A stretch of DNA of 64,000 nt from Pseudomonadota bacterium. Lineage in GTDB: Bacteria; Pseudomonadota; Alphaproteobacteria; Azospirillales; Azospirillaceae. Shown here one piece after another: positions 8,235 through 16,832 of this stretch. The DNA lies in NCBI GenBank assembly GCA_023423695.1, contig JAFAFA010000141.1:10491-74490 (forward strand), read 5' to 3'. Every line of letters begins with the position of its first letter. Position 1 is the first letter of the stretch. A program made the translations under genes and the position numbers. The notes below the pieces were generated by a model. It searched no databases. It was not told the DNA's origin and saw only the letters and a program-made list of their open reading frames with translations.

Positions 8235-8594
8235 ATGCCAGTTCGCATCGCGCCTGTCTTCGCGGCAATCTTCCTCGGGGTGGCCCTGGCGGCGACGCAT
8301 CCCGCCGCCGCCGGTCCGGCCAACGATTATCCCACGGCGGCGCGGGCCGATTACGTGATCGCCTGCATGGCGGCCAACGGCCAGTCGCACATCGTCATGG
8401 AGAAATGTGCCTGCAGCATCGACGCCATCGCCGACCGCATCACCTATGACGACTACACTGCCATCGAAACGGTGAAGGTGATGGCCGATATGCCGGGCGA
8501 GCGTGCGGGGATCTTCCGCAGTTCCGGCTGGGCCAAGGACCTGATGGACCGCTTCCGCCAGGCCCAGGTCGCCGCCGACCGCCAGTGCTTCTGA
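8235..8594 (+). CDS. Secreted conserved protein, quinoprotein-cluster associated
   Basis: A 119-residue protein with a signal peptide (MPVRIAPVFAAIFLGVALAATHPAAA) and a mature part containing ADYVIACMAANGQ, EKCACSIDAIADRI and a final QCF. Four mature cysteines suggest disulfides or metal binding in the periplasm. I recall this CMAANGQ...CSCSID family recurring beside PQQ alcohol dehydrogenase clusters, and the neighbours here (SoxYZ-like carrier, metallohydrolase) agree. No biochemical function is known to me. Start chosen at the ATG that opens the signal peptide. Confidence 0.65.
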   Translation: MPVRIAPVFAAIFLGVALAATHPAAAGPANDYPTAARADYVIACMAANGQSHIVMEKCACSIDAIADRITYDDYTAIETVKVMADMPGERAGIFRSSGWAKDLMDRFRQAQVAADRQCF

Positions 8595-8618
8595 GGCGCG
8601 CCTCTTCGCGGTTCGGCC

Positions 8619-9428
8619 TCATCCACCCCCGGCCGCCAGCGGAACGGTCTGGGTGAAGGTGGCACCCTTGGTGTCGTGGGCAGTCACCTCCAGGCTGCCA
8701 CCCGCCACGGGGACGAAGCTGAAGCGCAGGTTCGGATCCTCGCTGATGGAGATGTCGGTGTCCGCCTCCAGCACCGTTTGCCCGCCGATGCGGATGGCGA
8801 TGGACTGGATGTAATGGGCGGGGATGTAGGTGCGGCTGACCTGATCGAATTGGAGGCCGCTGGCGTTGGGATGGCTGATCAGCAGTTGCGCGTCGGCCCG
8901 GTTGCCGACACCGGCCGTCTCCGGCAGCTTGACCTTGATGCGGCCGAGCCGCGCCATCGCCTCCTGCGGGTCCTTGAGGGCAGGCGCGGAACAACCGCCG
9001 GCCGCCTTGACGAAGGCCCGCGTCATCAGCAAGCGCCCATCCTCCGTCTCGCCCACCGCGCTGACGTTGGTGTATTCGTTGACGCGCACGCGGGTCTCGA
9101 TGGTGCTGCCGGCGCTGGCCGGGCCGTAGCGGAAGGTCGCCGCCAGCGGCACCGGATTCTTGTCGACCAGCAGCGACAGGGATTTCAGGCGAAGCGAGGG
9201 ATCGACCTCCACCCGCACCGGAACCAGCGCCGCGTCATGGGCGCGCGCCGGGGCGTCGATCCGCATGCGGTCGCCGGCCTCCTCGACCGGACGGTCCTTG
9301 AAATACATGTCGCGCAGCAGGTCCCAGCGTGCGGCATCCTCCGCCGCATCGGTGGCGGCGAGCGCCGGCATGGACAGCATCATCAAGAACCCCGCCAGCA
9401 GCGGAATCCGCATCGGATATCCGGTCAT
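8619..9428 (-). CDS. Quinoprotein dehydrogenase-associated SoxYZ-like carrier protein
   Basis: A 269-residue exported protein; signal peptide roughly residues 1-24 (ending MLSMPALA). The middle resembles SoxY and the C-terminal third SoxZ: LISHPNASGLQFDQ...YIPAHYIQSIAIRIGG is typical of SoxZ. Fused SoxY/SoxZ-like proteins of this kind occur beside PQQ alcohol dehydrogenases, not sulfur oxidation genes. Thus it is probably a periplasmic carrier tied to quinoprotein function; its cargo is unknown. GGGAGGAAGCG precedes ATG 9428. It lies 26 bases after the metallohydrolase gene and is likely in its operon. Confidence 0.75.
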   Translation of the reverse strand: MTGYPMRIPLLAGFLMMLSMPALAATDAAEDAARWDLLRDMYFKDRPVEEAGDRMRIDAPARAHDAALVPVRVEVDPSLRLKSLSLLVDKNPVPLAATFRYGPASAGSTIETRVRVNEYTNVSAVGETEDGRLLMTRAFVKAAGGCSAPALKDPQEAMARLGRIKVKLPETAGVGNRADAQLLISHPNASGLQFDQVSRTYIPAHYIQSIAIRIGGQTVLEADTDISISEDPNLRFSFVPVAGGSLEVTAHDTKGATFTQTVPLAAGGG

Positions 9429-9454
9429 CGCTTCCTCCCTCCCGTATCGCGCTC

Positions 9455-10369
9455 CTATTCCCATTCCAGCTCGGCGAAGGTCGCCGTCACGTTGCGCGGA
9501 TTGTACACATCGAACAACAGCCAGCGGCTCCGTTCATCCTCCGCCACATGGGCGACGGCCTCCTGAATGCTGCCGCCGGCCTTCAGCGCCCGCCGCACCC
9601 CCTCCACCAGCGTGGTCAGGTAGCGCCGTTCAGGATCCAGCGCGCCCGGCCAGTCGACGACGGAGGGGCCGTGGCCGGGGACGGCGCGCACCGCCGGAAC
9701 GCGCTCCAGCGCGTCGAGCACCCGCAGCCAGCCCACCGCGCTGCCGTCCACCGCCGGCAGATGGTCGAGAAACAGCAGGTCGCCTGCGAACAACGTCCCG
9801 GTCTGCCGGTCGAAGATGGTCAAATCGTTGTTGGTGTGCGCCGTCGGATGGGCGGTCAGGACGATGATGCGGTCGCCGAGGTCGACCCGCACCTCCTCCC
9901 CGACCGGACGGTCCACCCGCACCGGTGCGATCCCGGCCGCGGCCTCAACGCCAAGTTCGTCGGCCAGCCGGCGCTGGTAGATCTCGATACGGGCGGCCAG
10001 CGCGTCCCGCAGATTGGCGTGGCCGACCACCGGAACCCCGTCGAAGGCGGCGTTTCCGAACACATGGTCGGGATGCATATGGGTGTTGATGACCACGACC
10101 GGCGGCTTGTCGGTCCGGGCGGCGATGGTTTCGCGCAGGCGACGGCCAAGTTCCGGCGTGCCGCCGGTGTCGATGACCGCCACGCCGCTGCCACCCACGA
10201 TGAAGCCGATGTTGGCGGTGTCGCCCCGGTTGTCCGGCGCCGGTTCTGCGATGGCGCCCTGATGGACGAAGATGCCGGGCGCGATCTCCGTCACCGCGAG
10301 CGGCTCCGACCATGCGGGTGCTGCGGCGGCGAGGGACAGGATCGTGGCAAGGATCAGGCGGACGCCCAT
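9455..10369 (-). CDS. Quinoprotein relay-system zinc metallohydrolase (MBL fold)
   Basis: A 304-residue metallo-beta-lactamase-fold protein with a signal peptide (residues 1-21, ending APAWS). The zinc motif HxHxDH is complete: H97, H99, D101, H102 in NTHMHPDH. It has later LFAGDLLFLDHLPAVDGS and VPGHGPSV ligand regions. Proteins of this type are found with SoxYZ-like carriers near PQQ dehydrogenases; the reaction is unknown. Its 5' end overlaps the end of the mfnF-like gene by 16 bases, so it joins the H4MPT operon running from mptG. Confidence 0.75.
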   Translation of the reverse strand: MGVRLILATILSLAAAAPAWSEPLAVTEIAPGIFVHQGAIAEPAPDNRGDTANIGFIVGGSGVAVIDTGGTPELGRRLRETIAARTDKPPVVVINTHMHPDHVFGNAAFDGVPVVGHANLRDALAARIEIYQRRLADELGVEAAAGIAPVRVDRPVGEEVRVDLGDRIIVLTAHPTAHTNNDLTIFDRQTGTLFAGDLLFLDHLPAVDGSAVGWLRVLDALERVPAVRAVPGHGPSVVDWPGALDPERRYLTTLVEGVRRALKAGGSIQEAVAHVAEDERSRWLLFDVYNPRNVTATFAELEWE

Positions 10370-11439
10370 GCCACCCTCCCCCTCCGGGTTCCGTCCGGCG
10401 CCCGGCCGAGCGCGTTCAACAGGGCCACGGCGACCGCCGGTGCGCAGTCCGCGGCGATGGACCACCAGCATTCCGGCAGAGTGGCCGCTTCCATCAGGAA
10501 GCGGTAAGGCCGGCCGGTGCGCGCCGCCACACGCTCCACCAGGAAGCGGCCGACACCGGCCCCGACCAGGGGCGCTTCGTCGGGTACCGCGCCGCGCGAG
10601 GCAACCTGGGCCAGCCCGTCCTCGATCCTGCGGACCTGACAGTCGATGAAATGGCTGGCGAGCCGGCGCCATGCCGCGTCGCCGCCATTCGCCGGATCGG
10701 CGGAATCGGCTCCGACCATGCGGGCAAGGCGCCGGGCGCTGGCCTCCAGACCCTTGTCGCGGCCGTCGGCGGTCGGGTGGAGGTCAGCCCCCTCCGGCAG
10801 GGTGCCGGCAAGCCGATGGGCATCGGCCATGGTGGCGAAATACTCCGCCATCACGCCGCGCCACACGCCGTTGACGGGAGCCTGCGGGGCGACCGCCATG
10901 ATGGGGGTGCGGACGACACCGGTGTAGAGCAGTTCGCCCGTCTCCATCCGTGCCGCGTCGGTGTAGCCCGCGTTTAGGACGCAGCCGGCGGCAAAGGGCA
11001 CGATGTCGGTGGTGGTGCTGCCGATGTCGATGAGGATACCCTCCGGCAGCGCCAGGGCGGCCAGCGCGGCCGTGGCATGCCAGTTGGCCGAGGCGACCTC
11101 CGCCACCCGATTCCGGGTATCGACGGCGGACAGGAAGCCGGCCGGTCCGGCGAACACCTCCAGCGGCACTCCAGGCAAACCGGCGGCCAGCACGTCGAGG
11201 ATCCGCCCGACCCCATCGGCGCGGTCGGCGAACAGATCGACCAGTTCCCCGGTCATGGTGACCGCCACATCCGACAGCGGCCGGTGGCGGCCTGCGACCT
11301 CTGTCAGCGTCCCTTCCAGCCGGTCGAGCCCCTGCCAGAGCGGACAGGGCAGTTGCACCACGTCGATCAGCTCGCCATCGGAGAGCCATGCAGCCTTCAG
11401 GTGTGCGCCGCCGACGTCAAGGCCGAGGGTGAACGTCAT
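10354..11439 (-). CDS. mfnF: Hydantoinase/oxoprolinase-fold protein, MfnF-like (methylofuran synthesis)
   Basis: A 361-residue ASKHA/hydantoinase-A-type protein. It shows the GLDVGGAHLKAA phosphate-binding loop at the N-terminus and ILIDIGSTTTDIVP, the second phosphate loop. Archaeal MfnF joins the aminomethylfuran phosphate and the glutamyl-tyramine parts of methanofuran; bacterial homologues lie in H4MPT gene clusters. The setting (between CitG-like/mch and quinoprotein genes) supports a methylofuran role. AGGA precedes ATG 11439, and the gene overlaps the previous one by 23 bases. The biochemical step is from family knowledge, not from this sequence. Confidence 0.7.
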   Translation of the reverse strand: MTFTLGLDVGGAHLKAAWLSDGELIDVVQLPCPLWQGLDRLEGTLTEVAGRHRPLSDVAVTMTGELVDLFADRADGVGRILDVLAAGLPGVPLEVFAGPAGFLSAVDTRNRVAEVASANWHATAALAALALPEGILIDIGSTTTDIVPFAAGCVLNAGYTDAARMETGELLYTGVVRTPIMAVAPQAPVNGVWRGVMAEYFATMADAHRLAGTLPEGADLHPTADGRDKGLEASARRLARMVGADSADPANGGDAAWRRLASHFIDCQVRRIEDGLAQVASRGAVPDEAPLVGAGVGRFLVERVAARTGRPYRFLMEAATLPECWWSIAADCAPAVAVALLNALGRAPDGTRRGRVAWASA

Positions 11440-12310
11440 TCCTGCCATCCTTTGCTTCGAGATCCCTGTCCTCCAGCCCATGGGCGAAGAGGCTGGCGAC
11501 GGTGAGGTCGGCGGAGGTGCCGGGGTTGATGCCCTGCCACTTCAGCCGCGCATCGAAGGCAAACAGATGGTCGCGCCGGACGGCGTCCGATTTTTCCGCC
11601 GCAAGCTGCCGGCGCACCTCCCGCGCTTCGCTCATCAGGGCCGCCGCCACCGCTTCCCCCTGCTTGCGCAGGACGTGGCTATCGGGAAAGGCCGTCAGGA
11701 ACTCCAAATAGACCGCTTCGGCCATCGGTACGGAATCCTTGTCAGTATTCTTGCCATCCAGTGCCCGCGCACGGGCGACGCCGATCCCGAACACGTCGCG
11801 ATAGCCATCGGCATATTGGGCGGCGATGCGGTCGCGCGACTTGGCCGCGGCCATGGCGGTGCGCAGATCCACCGTTGCAGGTCCGGCGACGTCATGCTCC
11901 GCCGCGCGGCCCAGCCCGCCGGGAGCGGCAAGACGGATCGCCTCATAGGCGGCTTCGGCGTCCTCCACGCTCAGGTCCTCCAGCACGGCACACACTCTGT
12001 CGCGGAGCGGACGGGACGGCGGCATCTCCGCGGCGCGGGCCAGCGGGGCGGTCAGAAGCAGAATGCCGAGGTTGGTATTGCAGTTTACCGCCGCCCGTGT
12101 GGCCCGCACCGCCCGCAGGATCCGTTCCCCCACCGCTGCGCTGGGCCTTGTGATCTCCGGCGCCGCGACCTCCGCCGACAGGAGGAAGTCCGCCACCGTC
12201 ATGCCGTGGCCGGCGGCGTGCACATGGACGTTCCCGGGCTTCAACGCCATCACCTCCGCCCGGCAGACGGCCATGAACAGTTCCGCTACGCCGGGGCCCA
12301 TCCCCGTCAC
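11417..12310 (-). CDS. Triphosphoribosyl-dephospho-CoA synthase-like protein (CitG/MdcB family)
   Basis: A 297-residue helical protein with KPGNVHVHAAGHGM, NTNLGILLLTAPLARAA and the C-terminal GINPGTSADLTVASLFA, the conserved CitG-family segments. CitG makes a nucleotide prosthetic group for citrate lyase, but no lyase genes are here. A homologue is a regular member of bacterial H4MPT clusters, where it probably acts in coenzyme assembly. GTG 12310 was chosen because it overlaps the mch stop (GTGA); ATG 12301 is the alternative. Confidence 0.75.
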   Translation of the reverse strand: MTGMGPGVAELFMAVCRAEVMALKPGNVHVHAAGHGMTVADFLLSAEVAAPEITRPSAAVGERILRAVRATRAAVNCNTNLGILLLTAPLARAAEMPPSRPLRDRVCAVLEDLSVEDAEAAYEAIRLAAPGGLGRAAEHDVAGPATVDLRTAMAAAKSRDRIAAQYADGYRDVFGIGVARARALDGKNTDKDSVPMAEAVYLEFLTAFPDSHVLRKQGEAVAAALMSEAREVRRQLAAEKSDAVRRDHLFAFDARLKWQGINPGTSADLTVASLFAHGLEDRDLEAKDGRNDVHPRP

Positions 12311-13272
12311 CCCCCGAAGGACCGGTCGAGCATACCGGACGCAAGACGCCCGCCATGGAAGCTGCGGCCGGAGTCGAGCGCCGTCACCACCGCCCGGGCC
12401 GGCGCGAACAGCAGCGGGTCGATGGCGTAGAAGTCCTTGTTCACCGCCGCGAACACCTCGGCGAAGGGGCGCCCGTAGTCGCGCGATTCCGTGCTCGGCA
12501 GCCGTTGCGCCAGATCGGCGGCGGCATCGTCGGGGCCGGTGACGAACAGCTGGACGGTGCCGCCGAACAGGATGGCGTCGTTGGTCCGGCCCATCGCCTC
12601 GACGAAGCCCTTGCCCGGCGGCGGCAGCGGCGCCACGCCGATGCCGTCGACGACGTCGTGCAGCGGAAAGCCCAGCGCATGCACCTTGTGCAGGGCGACC
12701 TCCAGCACGCGGGCGACGATCTGGACGGTGCCGGCGAGGCTTGCCGTCGGGGTCAGCACCAGGGTCAGCCGCTCCGGCGCCACCCCGCAATCGGCGGCGA
12801 TCCGCTCCACCAGCGGGGCAGGCGGGACCGTGCCGCTTTCCAGGACCAGGACGGCATGGTCGCCGCTGTCGGCATAGCCCAACTCGTCGAACAGCGTCTC
12901 CTTGCGGGCCATGGCGCGTCCGGGACCGGAACCCAGCGCGAAGAAGGATCCGGCGTCATCCTTGTGCGACAGGCTCCACCCCGCATACTGGCTGCCCAGG
13001 CAGGCGAGCACCGGGTCGGTGCTGTGCACCGCCACTTGGAAGGGCCAGCGGTCGGACTGGGTGTCGGCCTGCAGCGTCACTCGGCCGAGGCCGCCCATGC
13101 ACAGCTCGGCGATGCGGCGGCCGGCCTCCAGCCCGCCCGGCCGCGCGATTCCGCCATCGACGATGGTCGCGCCGGCAACCCGGTCGATGCCGATCCGCAA
13201 TCGTGCCGCGTCGGCGACCAGGGCGGCGGCGAGCGGGGCGGCCAGGGCCGACAGGCTGGGGCGATCCTGCAT
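12307..13272 (-). CDS. mch: Methenyltetrahydromethanopterin cyclohydrolase
   Basis: A 321-residue Mch, the normal length. It hydrolyses methenyl-H4MPT to formyl-H4MPT in the cytoplasm, the third step of formaldehyde oxidation. Recognised segments are VHSTDPVLACLGSQYAGW, SFFALGSGPGRAMARKE, and DGIGVAPLPPPGKGFVEAMGRTNDAI. It starts inside the mtdB stop codon, with ATG 13272 just after a GTG at 13275, so translation is coupled to mtdB. Confidence 0.95.
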   Translation of the reverse strand: MQDRPSLSALAAPLAAALVADAARLRIGIDRVAGATIVDGGIARPGGLEAGRRIAELCMGGLGRVTLQADTQSDRWPFQVAVHSTDPVLACLGSQYAGWSLSHKDDAGSFFALGSGPGRAMARKETLFDELGYADSGDHAVLVLESGTVPPAPLVERIAADCGVAPERLTLVLTPTASLAGTVQIVARVLEVALHKVHALGFPLHDVVDGIGVAPLPPPGKGFVEAMGRTNDAILFGGTVQLFVTGPDDAAADLAQRLPSTESRDYGRPFAEVFAAVNKDFYAIDPLLFAPARAVVTALDSGRSFHGGRLASGMLDRSFGG

Positions 13273-14177
13273 CACGAAGCCTTTCCGGCGATGGTCCGCG
13301 CCGCTGCCATGGCGTCCTGGAAATCGAAGGCGACGGCGATGCCGCCGGTCTGCATCCGCTCCAGCAGATGGTGCTGGACCTTGAACTTGACGTTCCCGAT
13401 GGCGAGCGCTCCGATGCCGACGGCGCCGGAAACCGTAGCTAAGGCGACCCCATCGTCTTGCACGCCGACGCCCTCCACCCCGGCCGGCGGCACCGCGTTG
13501 ATGTCGGCAGCCACGCGCAGGCGCTTGGCCGCACGCAGATCATCGGCGGACAGCACCGTGATCCCGGCCTTGCCGCAGGCGAGCACGACCTCCGCCCGTT
13601 CCAGGAGATCCGCCTTGCCGCCGCTCGCCGTGTCGGCGCAGGACAGCGTCACGCCATAACGACGCCCAAACTCCTCCGCCTTGCCCTGCACCGCCGACAC
13701 GCCGCGGTGGCTGACGAGGGTGACCTTGCCGCCGGCCTGCGCGGCGATCAGGCCGGCGATGCCGCCGACCACGCCGGTCGCGCCATATACCTGAACGTCC
13801 AGCCCAGTGAGGCCGTCCCGCCCGCTCCGCCGCAGGGCACGCTCCACCACCGCAACCATCGCGGCGGCCGTGGTGAAGGCGCCTGACGGGTCGGCGAAGA
13901 CCGAGATTTGGAAGGGCGGAAACATCGCTTTGCGGGCGACGTCCAGCATGTCCAGCGCCATCGCCGCATCGCGCCCGCCGATGAACAGGCCGGTCCGCGC
14001 CGCATTCTTCGGGTCGCGGGAGAACATCGCGTCCTGGGTCAGGGCTTCGACCTGCGCGGTCTCGATGCCGGTGTAGGGGACCACCGTATCGATGCCGGCG
14101 TCCACCGCCATGTTGACGTCGAACGGGCTGACATTCGCCAGCGGCGTGATCATGTGCAGCACGTAAGGGGCGCTCAT
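13272..14177 (-). CDS. mtdB: NAD(P)-dependent methylene-H4MPT dehydrogenase
   Basis: A 301-residue MtdB. It oxidises methylene-H4MPT to methenyl-H4MPT, making NAD(P)H. Diagnostic segments are YVLHMITPLANVSPFDVNMA, DTVVPYTGI, TGLFIGGRDAAMALDML and FPPFQISVFADPSGAFTTAAA, plus the nucleotide fold VQVYGATGVVGGIAG. These distinguish it from MtdA-type enzymes. It heads the mtdB-mch-citG-mfnF overlapping run. Cofactor preference (NAD against NADP) cannot be settled here. Confidence 0.93.
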   Translation of the reverse strand: MSAPYVLHMITPLANVSPFDVNMAVDAGIDTVVPYTGIETAQVEALTQDAMFSRDPKNAARTGLFIGGRDAAMALDMLDVARKAMFPPFQISVFADPSGAFTTAAAMVAVVERALRRSGRDGLTGLDVQVYGATGVVGGIAGLIAAQAGGKVTLVSHRGVSAVQGKAEEFGRRYGVTLSCADTASGGKADLLERAEVVLACGKAGITVLSADDLRAAKRLRVAADINAVPPAGVEGVGVQDDGVALATVSGAVGIGALAIGNVKFKVQHHLLERMQTGGIAVAFDFQDAMAAARTIAGKAS

Positions 14178-14209
14178 GTCCTGCCTCCCTTCAGTTGTTC
14201 ACCGGCCGC

Positions 14210-15226
14210 CTATTCGCCGGCCGCCCGCCGCACCGCAGGCATGAAGCCCGCCCCGGCGCTCATGTTCTCCACCGTTGCGCCGACGTTCCGGCCGCGGCAG
14301 ACCATGACCTCCAGCGGCGATCCGGCCCAACGGTCGCGCATCCCGCCGGCCAGCCGCTCCGCCGACGCGGCATCGCCGACGATGGCGAAGCCGGTGGGAC
14401 CCCAGGAACTCTGGCCGACGCCGGCGATCCCCTGCGCCTCCAGCCAGGACAGCGCCTCCGCCACCAGCGGGCTGGTGAATCGTCCGCCCTGGGCCGGTGC
14501 AAAATGGTCGCCGACCGTGCGCTGAAGCTCGCCGATGGCCCGGCCGAACGCCTCCACGTCGCGCTCGGCCAGGGCCGGTAGTGCCACCATCAGCATCAGC
14601 CGGCAGAGATGCGCCGCGGCATCGGGGGGAAAGGGCGGCAGGCGCCGGAAGGCTTCCACCTCCGGTGCGCCGTGCAGCCCATGCCCGCCGCGGTGGAGCA
14701 GAAGCAGGATGCGCCAGTCCTCGGGAAACTCGGCCCGCGCGATCAGCGGGGGCGCCGCATCCAGCCCACCCCGGCCGCCGTCCAGCAGCACGCCGCCCTG
14801 CTCGAAGGCCGCCAGCCCGATGCCGGACCGTGCGCCCCGTTCCAGCGCGCGGGCCAGATCACGGGCGGCGGTGCGGCGCCCCTCCAGGCAAACGAGCGCC
14901 GCCGCGACAGCAAGGTCGGTCTGGGTGCCGGAACCGAGCCCGACATGGGCCGGGATCGCCTCCTCCACCGTCACGGCGACGGCGTCGGACAGCCCGGCCT
15001 CCCGGCCCAGGCGTTCGATGCTGCGCCGGACGCGCTCGGCGGACGGGCCGTCGACGGTCAGCCGGTCGGCCGGACGGACGCGCAGGGTGATTGCCGGCCG
15101 GTCGATGGCGATGCCCAGGCTGCCGAAGCGGCGCCCAAGCCCGCCATTGAGGTCGACGAAGCCGGCATGCAGGCGCGCGGGCGCATGGACCCGCACCTCC
15201 CCTATCCGATTGCGCTGGTGGCTCAT
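14210..15226 (-). CDS. mptG: Beta-ribofuranosylaminobenzene 5'-phosphate synthase
   Basis: A 338-residue GHMP-kinase-fold protein. It condenses PRPP with 4-hydroxybenzoate or 4-aminobenzoate in the first committed step towards the methanopterin side chain. Seen are VHAPARLHAGFVDLNGGLGRRFGSLG at the N-terminus (split here by family), AHVGLGSGTQTDLAVAAALV, and the late VGQSSWGPTGFAIV. ATG 15226 is preferred since AAGGGA sits about six bases upstream; ATG 15232 is in frame. It is the first gene of a minus-strand H4MPT operon, divergent from fhcB. Confidence 0.9.
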   Translation of the reverse strand: MSHQRNRIGEVRVHAPARLHAGFVDLNGGLGRRFGSLGIAIDRPAITLRVRPADRLTVDGPSAERVRRSIERLGREAGLSDAVAVTVEEAIPAHVGLGSGTQTDLAVAAALVCLEGRRTAARDLARALERGARSGIGLAAFEQGGVLLDGGRGGLDAAPPLIARAEFPEDWRILLLLHRGGHGLHGAPEVEAFRRLPPFPPDAAAHLCRLMLMVALPALAERDVEAFGRAIGELQRTVGDHFAPAQGGRFTSPLVAEALSWLEAQGIAGVGQSSWGPTGFAIVGDAASAERLAGGMRDRWAGSPLEVMVCRGRNVGATVENMSAGAGFMPAVRRAAGE

Positions 15227-15566
15227 CTGCATTCCCTTTGCGCGGGTCCCGGCACAATGTTAGCGTTACGAACAAAATTGTCCGTAGCGCGAACGAGTAT
15301 CTGCGCGCAGTAACCCGAATGGGGTGCGGATTTCCGGGGAGGAAACTGGTCATGAACAGGCCGAACGGCATGTCCGGGGCCGACCATGTCCAAGCATCGG
15401 GTGTTCCGTATCGGGGCCGATGCTTGGACGGTTGCCGGCGAAGACGACTGCTCAATTGAAATCCACCGCATAGATCGCCGGCAATAGTGCCTGCGGCCTA
15501 TGCGGTCGACTGCGCATCCGGGTTCATTCTCCGCGGTTCAATCTCCGCTCAGGCGATTGGGGGGCC
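15227..15566. promoter_or_regulatory. Divergent mptG/fhcB control region
   Basis: This 340-base gap must hold promoters for both H4MPT operons. The main visible structure is the perfect inverted repeat described separately at 15388-15429. A weaker ATGCG...CGCAT repeat lies near 15500. No clear sigma-70 hexamers were found. Confidence 0.45.
15388..15429. repeat. Perfect 13-bp inverted repeat in the mptG-fhcB gap
   Basis: GTCCAAGCATCGG (15388-15400) and CCGATGCTTGGAC (15417-15429) are exact reverse complements around a 16-base loop. No T-run follows, which argues against a terminator. It may be an operator shared by the divergent operons or an RNA hairpin in the fhcB leader. Confidence 0.7.
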
Positions 15567-16832
15567 ATGACCTTCCACCCCGAAATCCTCTGTCCGTTCT
15601 GCGGCCTGGGATGCGGCGACATCGGGATCGATCAGGACGATTCCGGCATCGCTCCCCGGCCCAGCGGCTGCCCGCAGGCCGACCGGCTGTTCCGCCGGTC
15701 CATGGCGGTGGCGACGGACGCCCGTATGGCCGGTAGCCCGGTCCCCGTGGACCAAGCCGTCGCCGAGGCGGCGCGGCTGTTCGGCGTCGCCCGTGCGCCG
15801 CTGATCGCCGGGCTGGCCGCCGATGTCGAGGGTGTGCTCGCCGCATTGACGCTCGCCGCACGCATCGGGGCGACGGTGGACCATGAGCGGTCCGACGCCC
15901 TGTTCCGCAATCTGGCGGTTCTGCGGCGCTTCGGCTGGTCGGTCACCGCGCTGGCGGAACTGCGCAACCGCTGCGACCTCGTCCTGGTCGTCGGGCCGGA
16001 TCCGGCCGCCGCCTTCCCACGCTTGTGGGAACGCTGGGTGGCACCGCCGCCGGCCTTCGTGCCTGGCGGGGGCAGGAGCGTCGTCTTCCTGGGCGGGGAG
16101 CCGCTGCCCGAGACCGTGCAGTGCCTTGCCGGCCAGATCGAGACGCGCGGCATGGACACCGACCCGCAGCCCGACCTCGCCACCCTGGTCACCAGACTGC
16201 GGACGGCACTGGCGGGTCGAGCGGGGGACGATGTCCGGATGGTGGAACTGGCGGCTCGGCTGCGGGCGGCGCGCTATGCGGTGGTGGTGTGGGCGGCGGG
16301 ACTGTTCGACGGACCGCAGCCGGACCTGATCGTCGAGGCGCTGGTACGGCTGGTCCGCACCGTGGACGGGACGACCCGATGCGCCGGCCTGCCGCTGTCC
16401 GGCGCCGACAACCTGATCGGCGCCAACCAGGCCTGCACCTGGCGCACCGGCTTTCCCCTGCGCACCGGCTTCGAGGCGGGCGCGCCGTCACACGATCCCG
16501 ACAGGTTCGACTGGCGGACGCGCCTGCGCGATGCCGACGTGACGCTGTGGATCTCCGCCCTTCGGCCTGAAGTGCCGGAGTTCGGCAGCAGCGGCAGCGT
16601 CATCATGCTGGCGCCGCCGGAGACGGCCGTCACGCCCGAACCGGCGCTGTTCATCCCGGTGGGAACACCGGGCATCGACCATGCCGGCGACGTGTTCCGC
16701 GCCGACAGCGTTGTGGCCTTGCATGCGGGCGCGCTGATCGACCGCGGCCTGCCCAGCGTCGCCGACGTGATCGGCCGGATCATGGCGGAGATGGAGCAAT
16801 CTGCCGCTACCAGGGAGGCTGCCGGATGCTGA
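15567..16832 (+). CDS. fhcB: Formyltransferase/hydrolase complex subunit B
   Basis: A 421-residue relative of formylmethanofuran dehydrogenase subunit B. It has the N-terminal iron-sulfur-like motif LCPFCGLGC (C9, C12, C16) and the molybdopterin-family fold signals GADNLIGANQACTWRTG. In methylotrophs the Fhc complex is a hydrolase, releasing formate from formylmethylofuran without redox, so this subunit is thought to be structural. It overlaps fhcA by 7 bases and starts after TTGGGGGGCC. Confidence 0.9.
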   Translation: MTFHPEILCPFCGLGCGDIGIDQDDSGIAPRPSGCPQADRLFRRSMAVATDARMAGSPVPVDQAVAEAARLFGVARAPLIAGLAADVEGVLAALTLAARIGATVDHERSDALFRNLAVLRRFGWSVTALAELRNRCDLVLVVGPDPAAAFPRLWERWVAPPPAFVPGGGRSVVFLGGEPLPETVQCLAGQIETRGMDTDPQPDLATLVTRLRTALAGRAGDDVRMVELAARLRAARYAVVVWAAGLFDGPQPDLIVEALVRLVRTVDGTTRCAGLPLSGADNLIGANQACTWRTGFPLRTGFEAGAPSHDPDRFDWRTRLRDADVTLWISALRPEVPEFGSSGSVIMLAPPETAVTPEPALFIPVGTPGIDHAGDVFRADSVVALHAGALIDRGLPSVADVIGRIMAEMEQSAATREAAGC

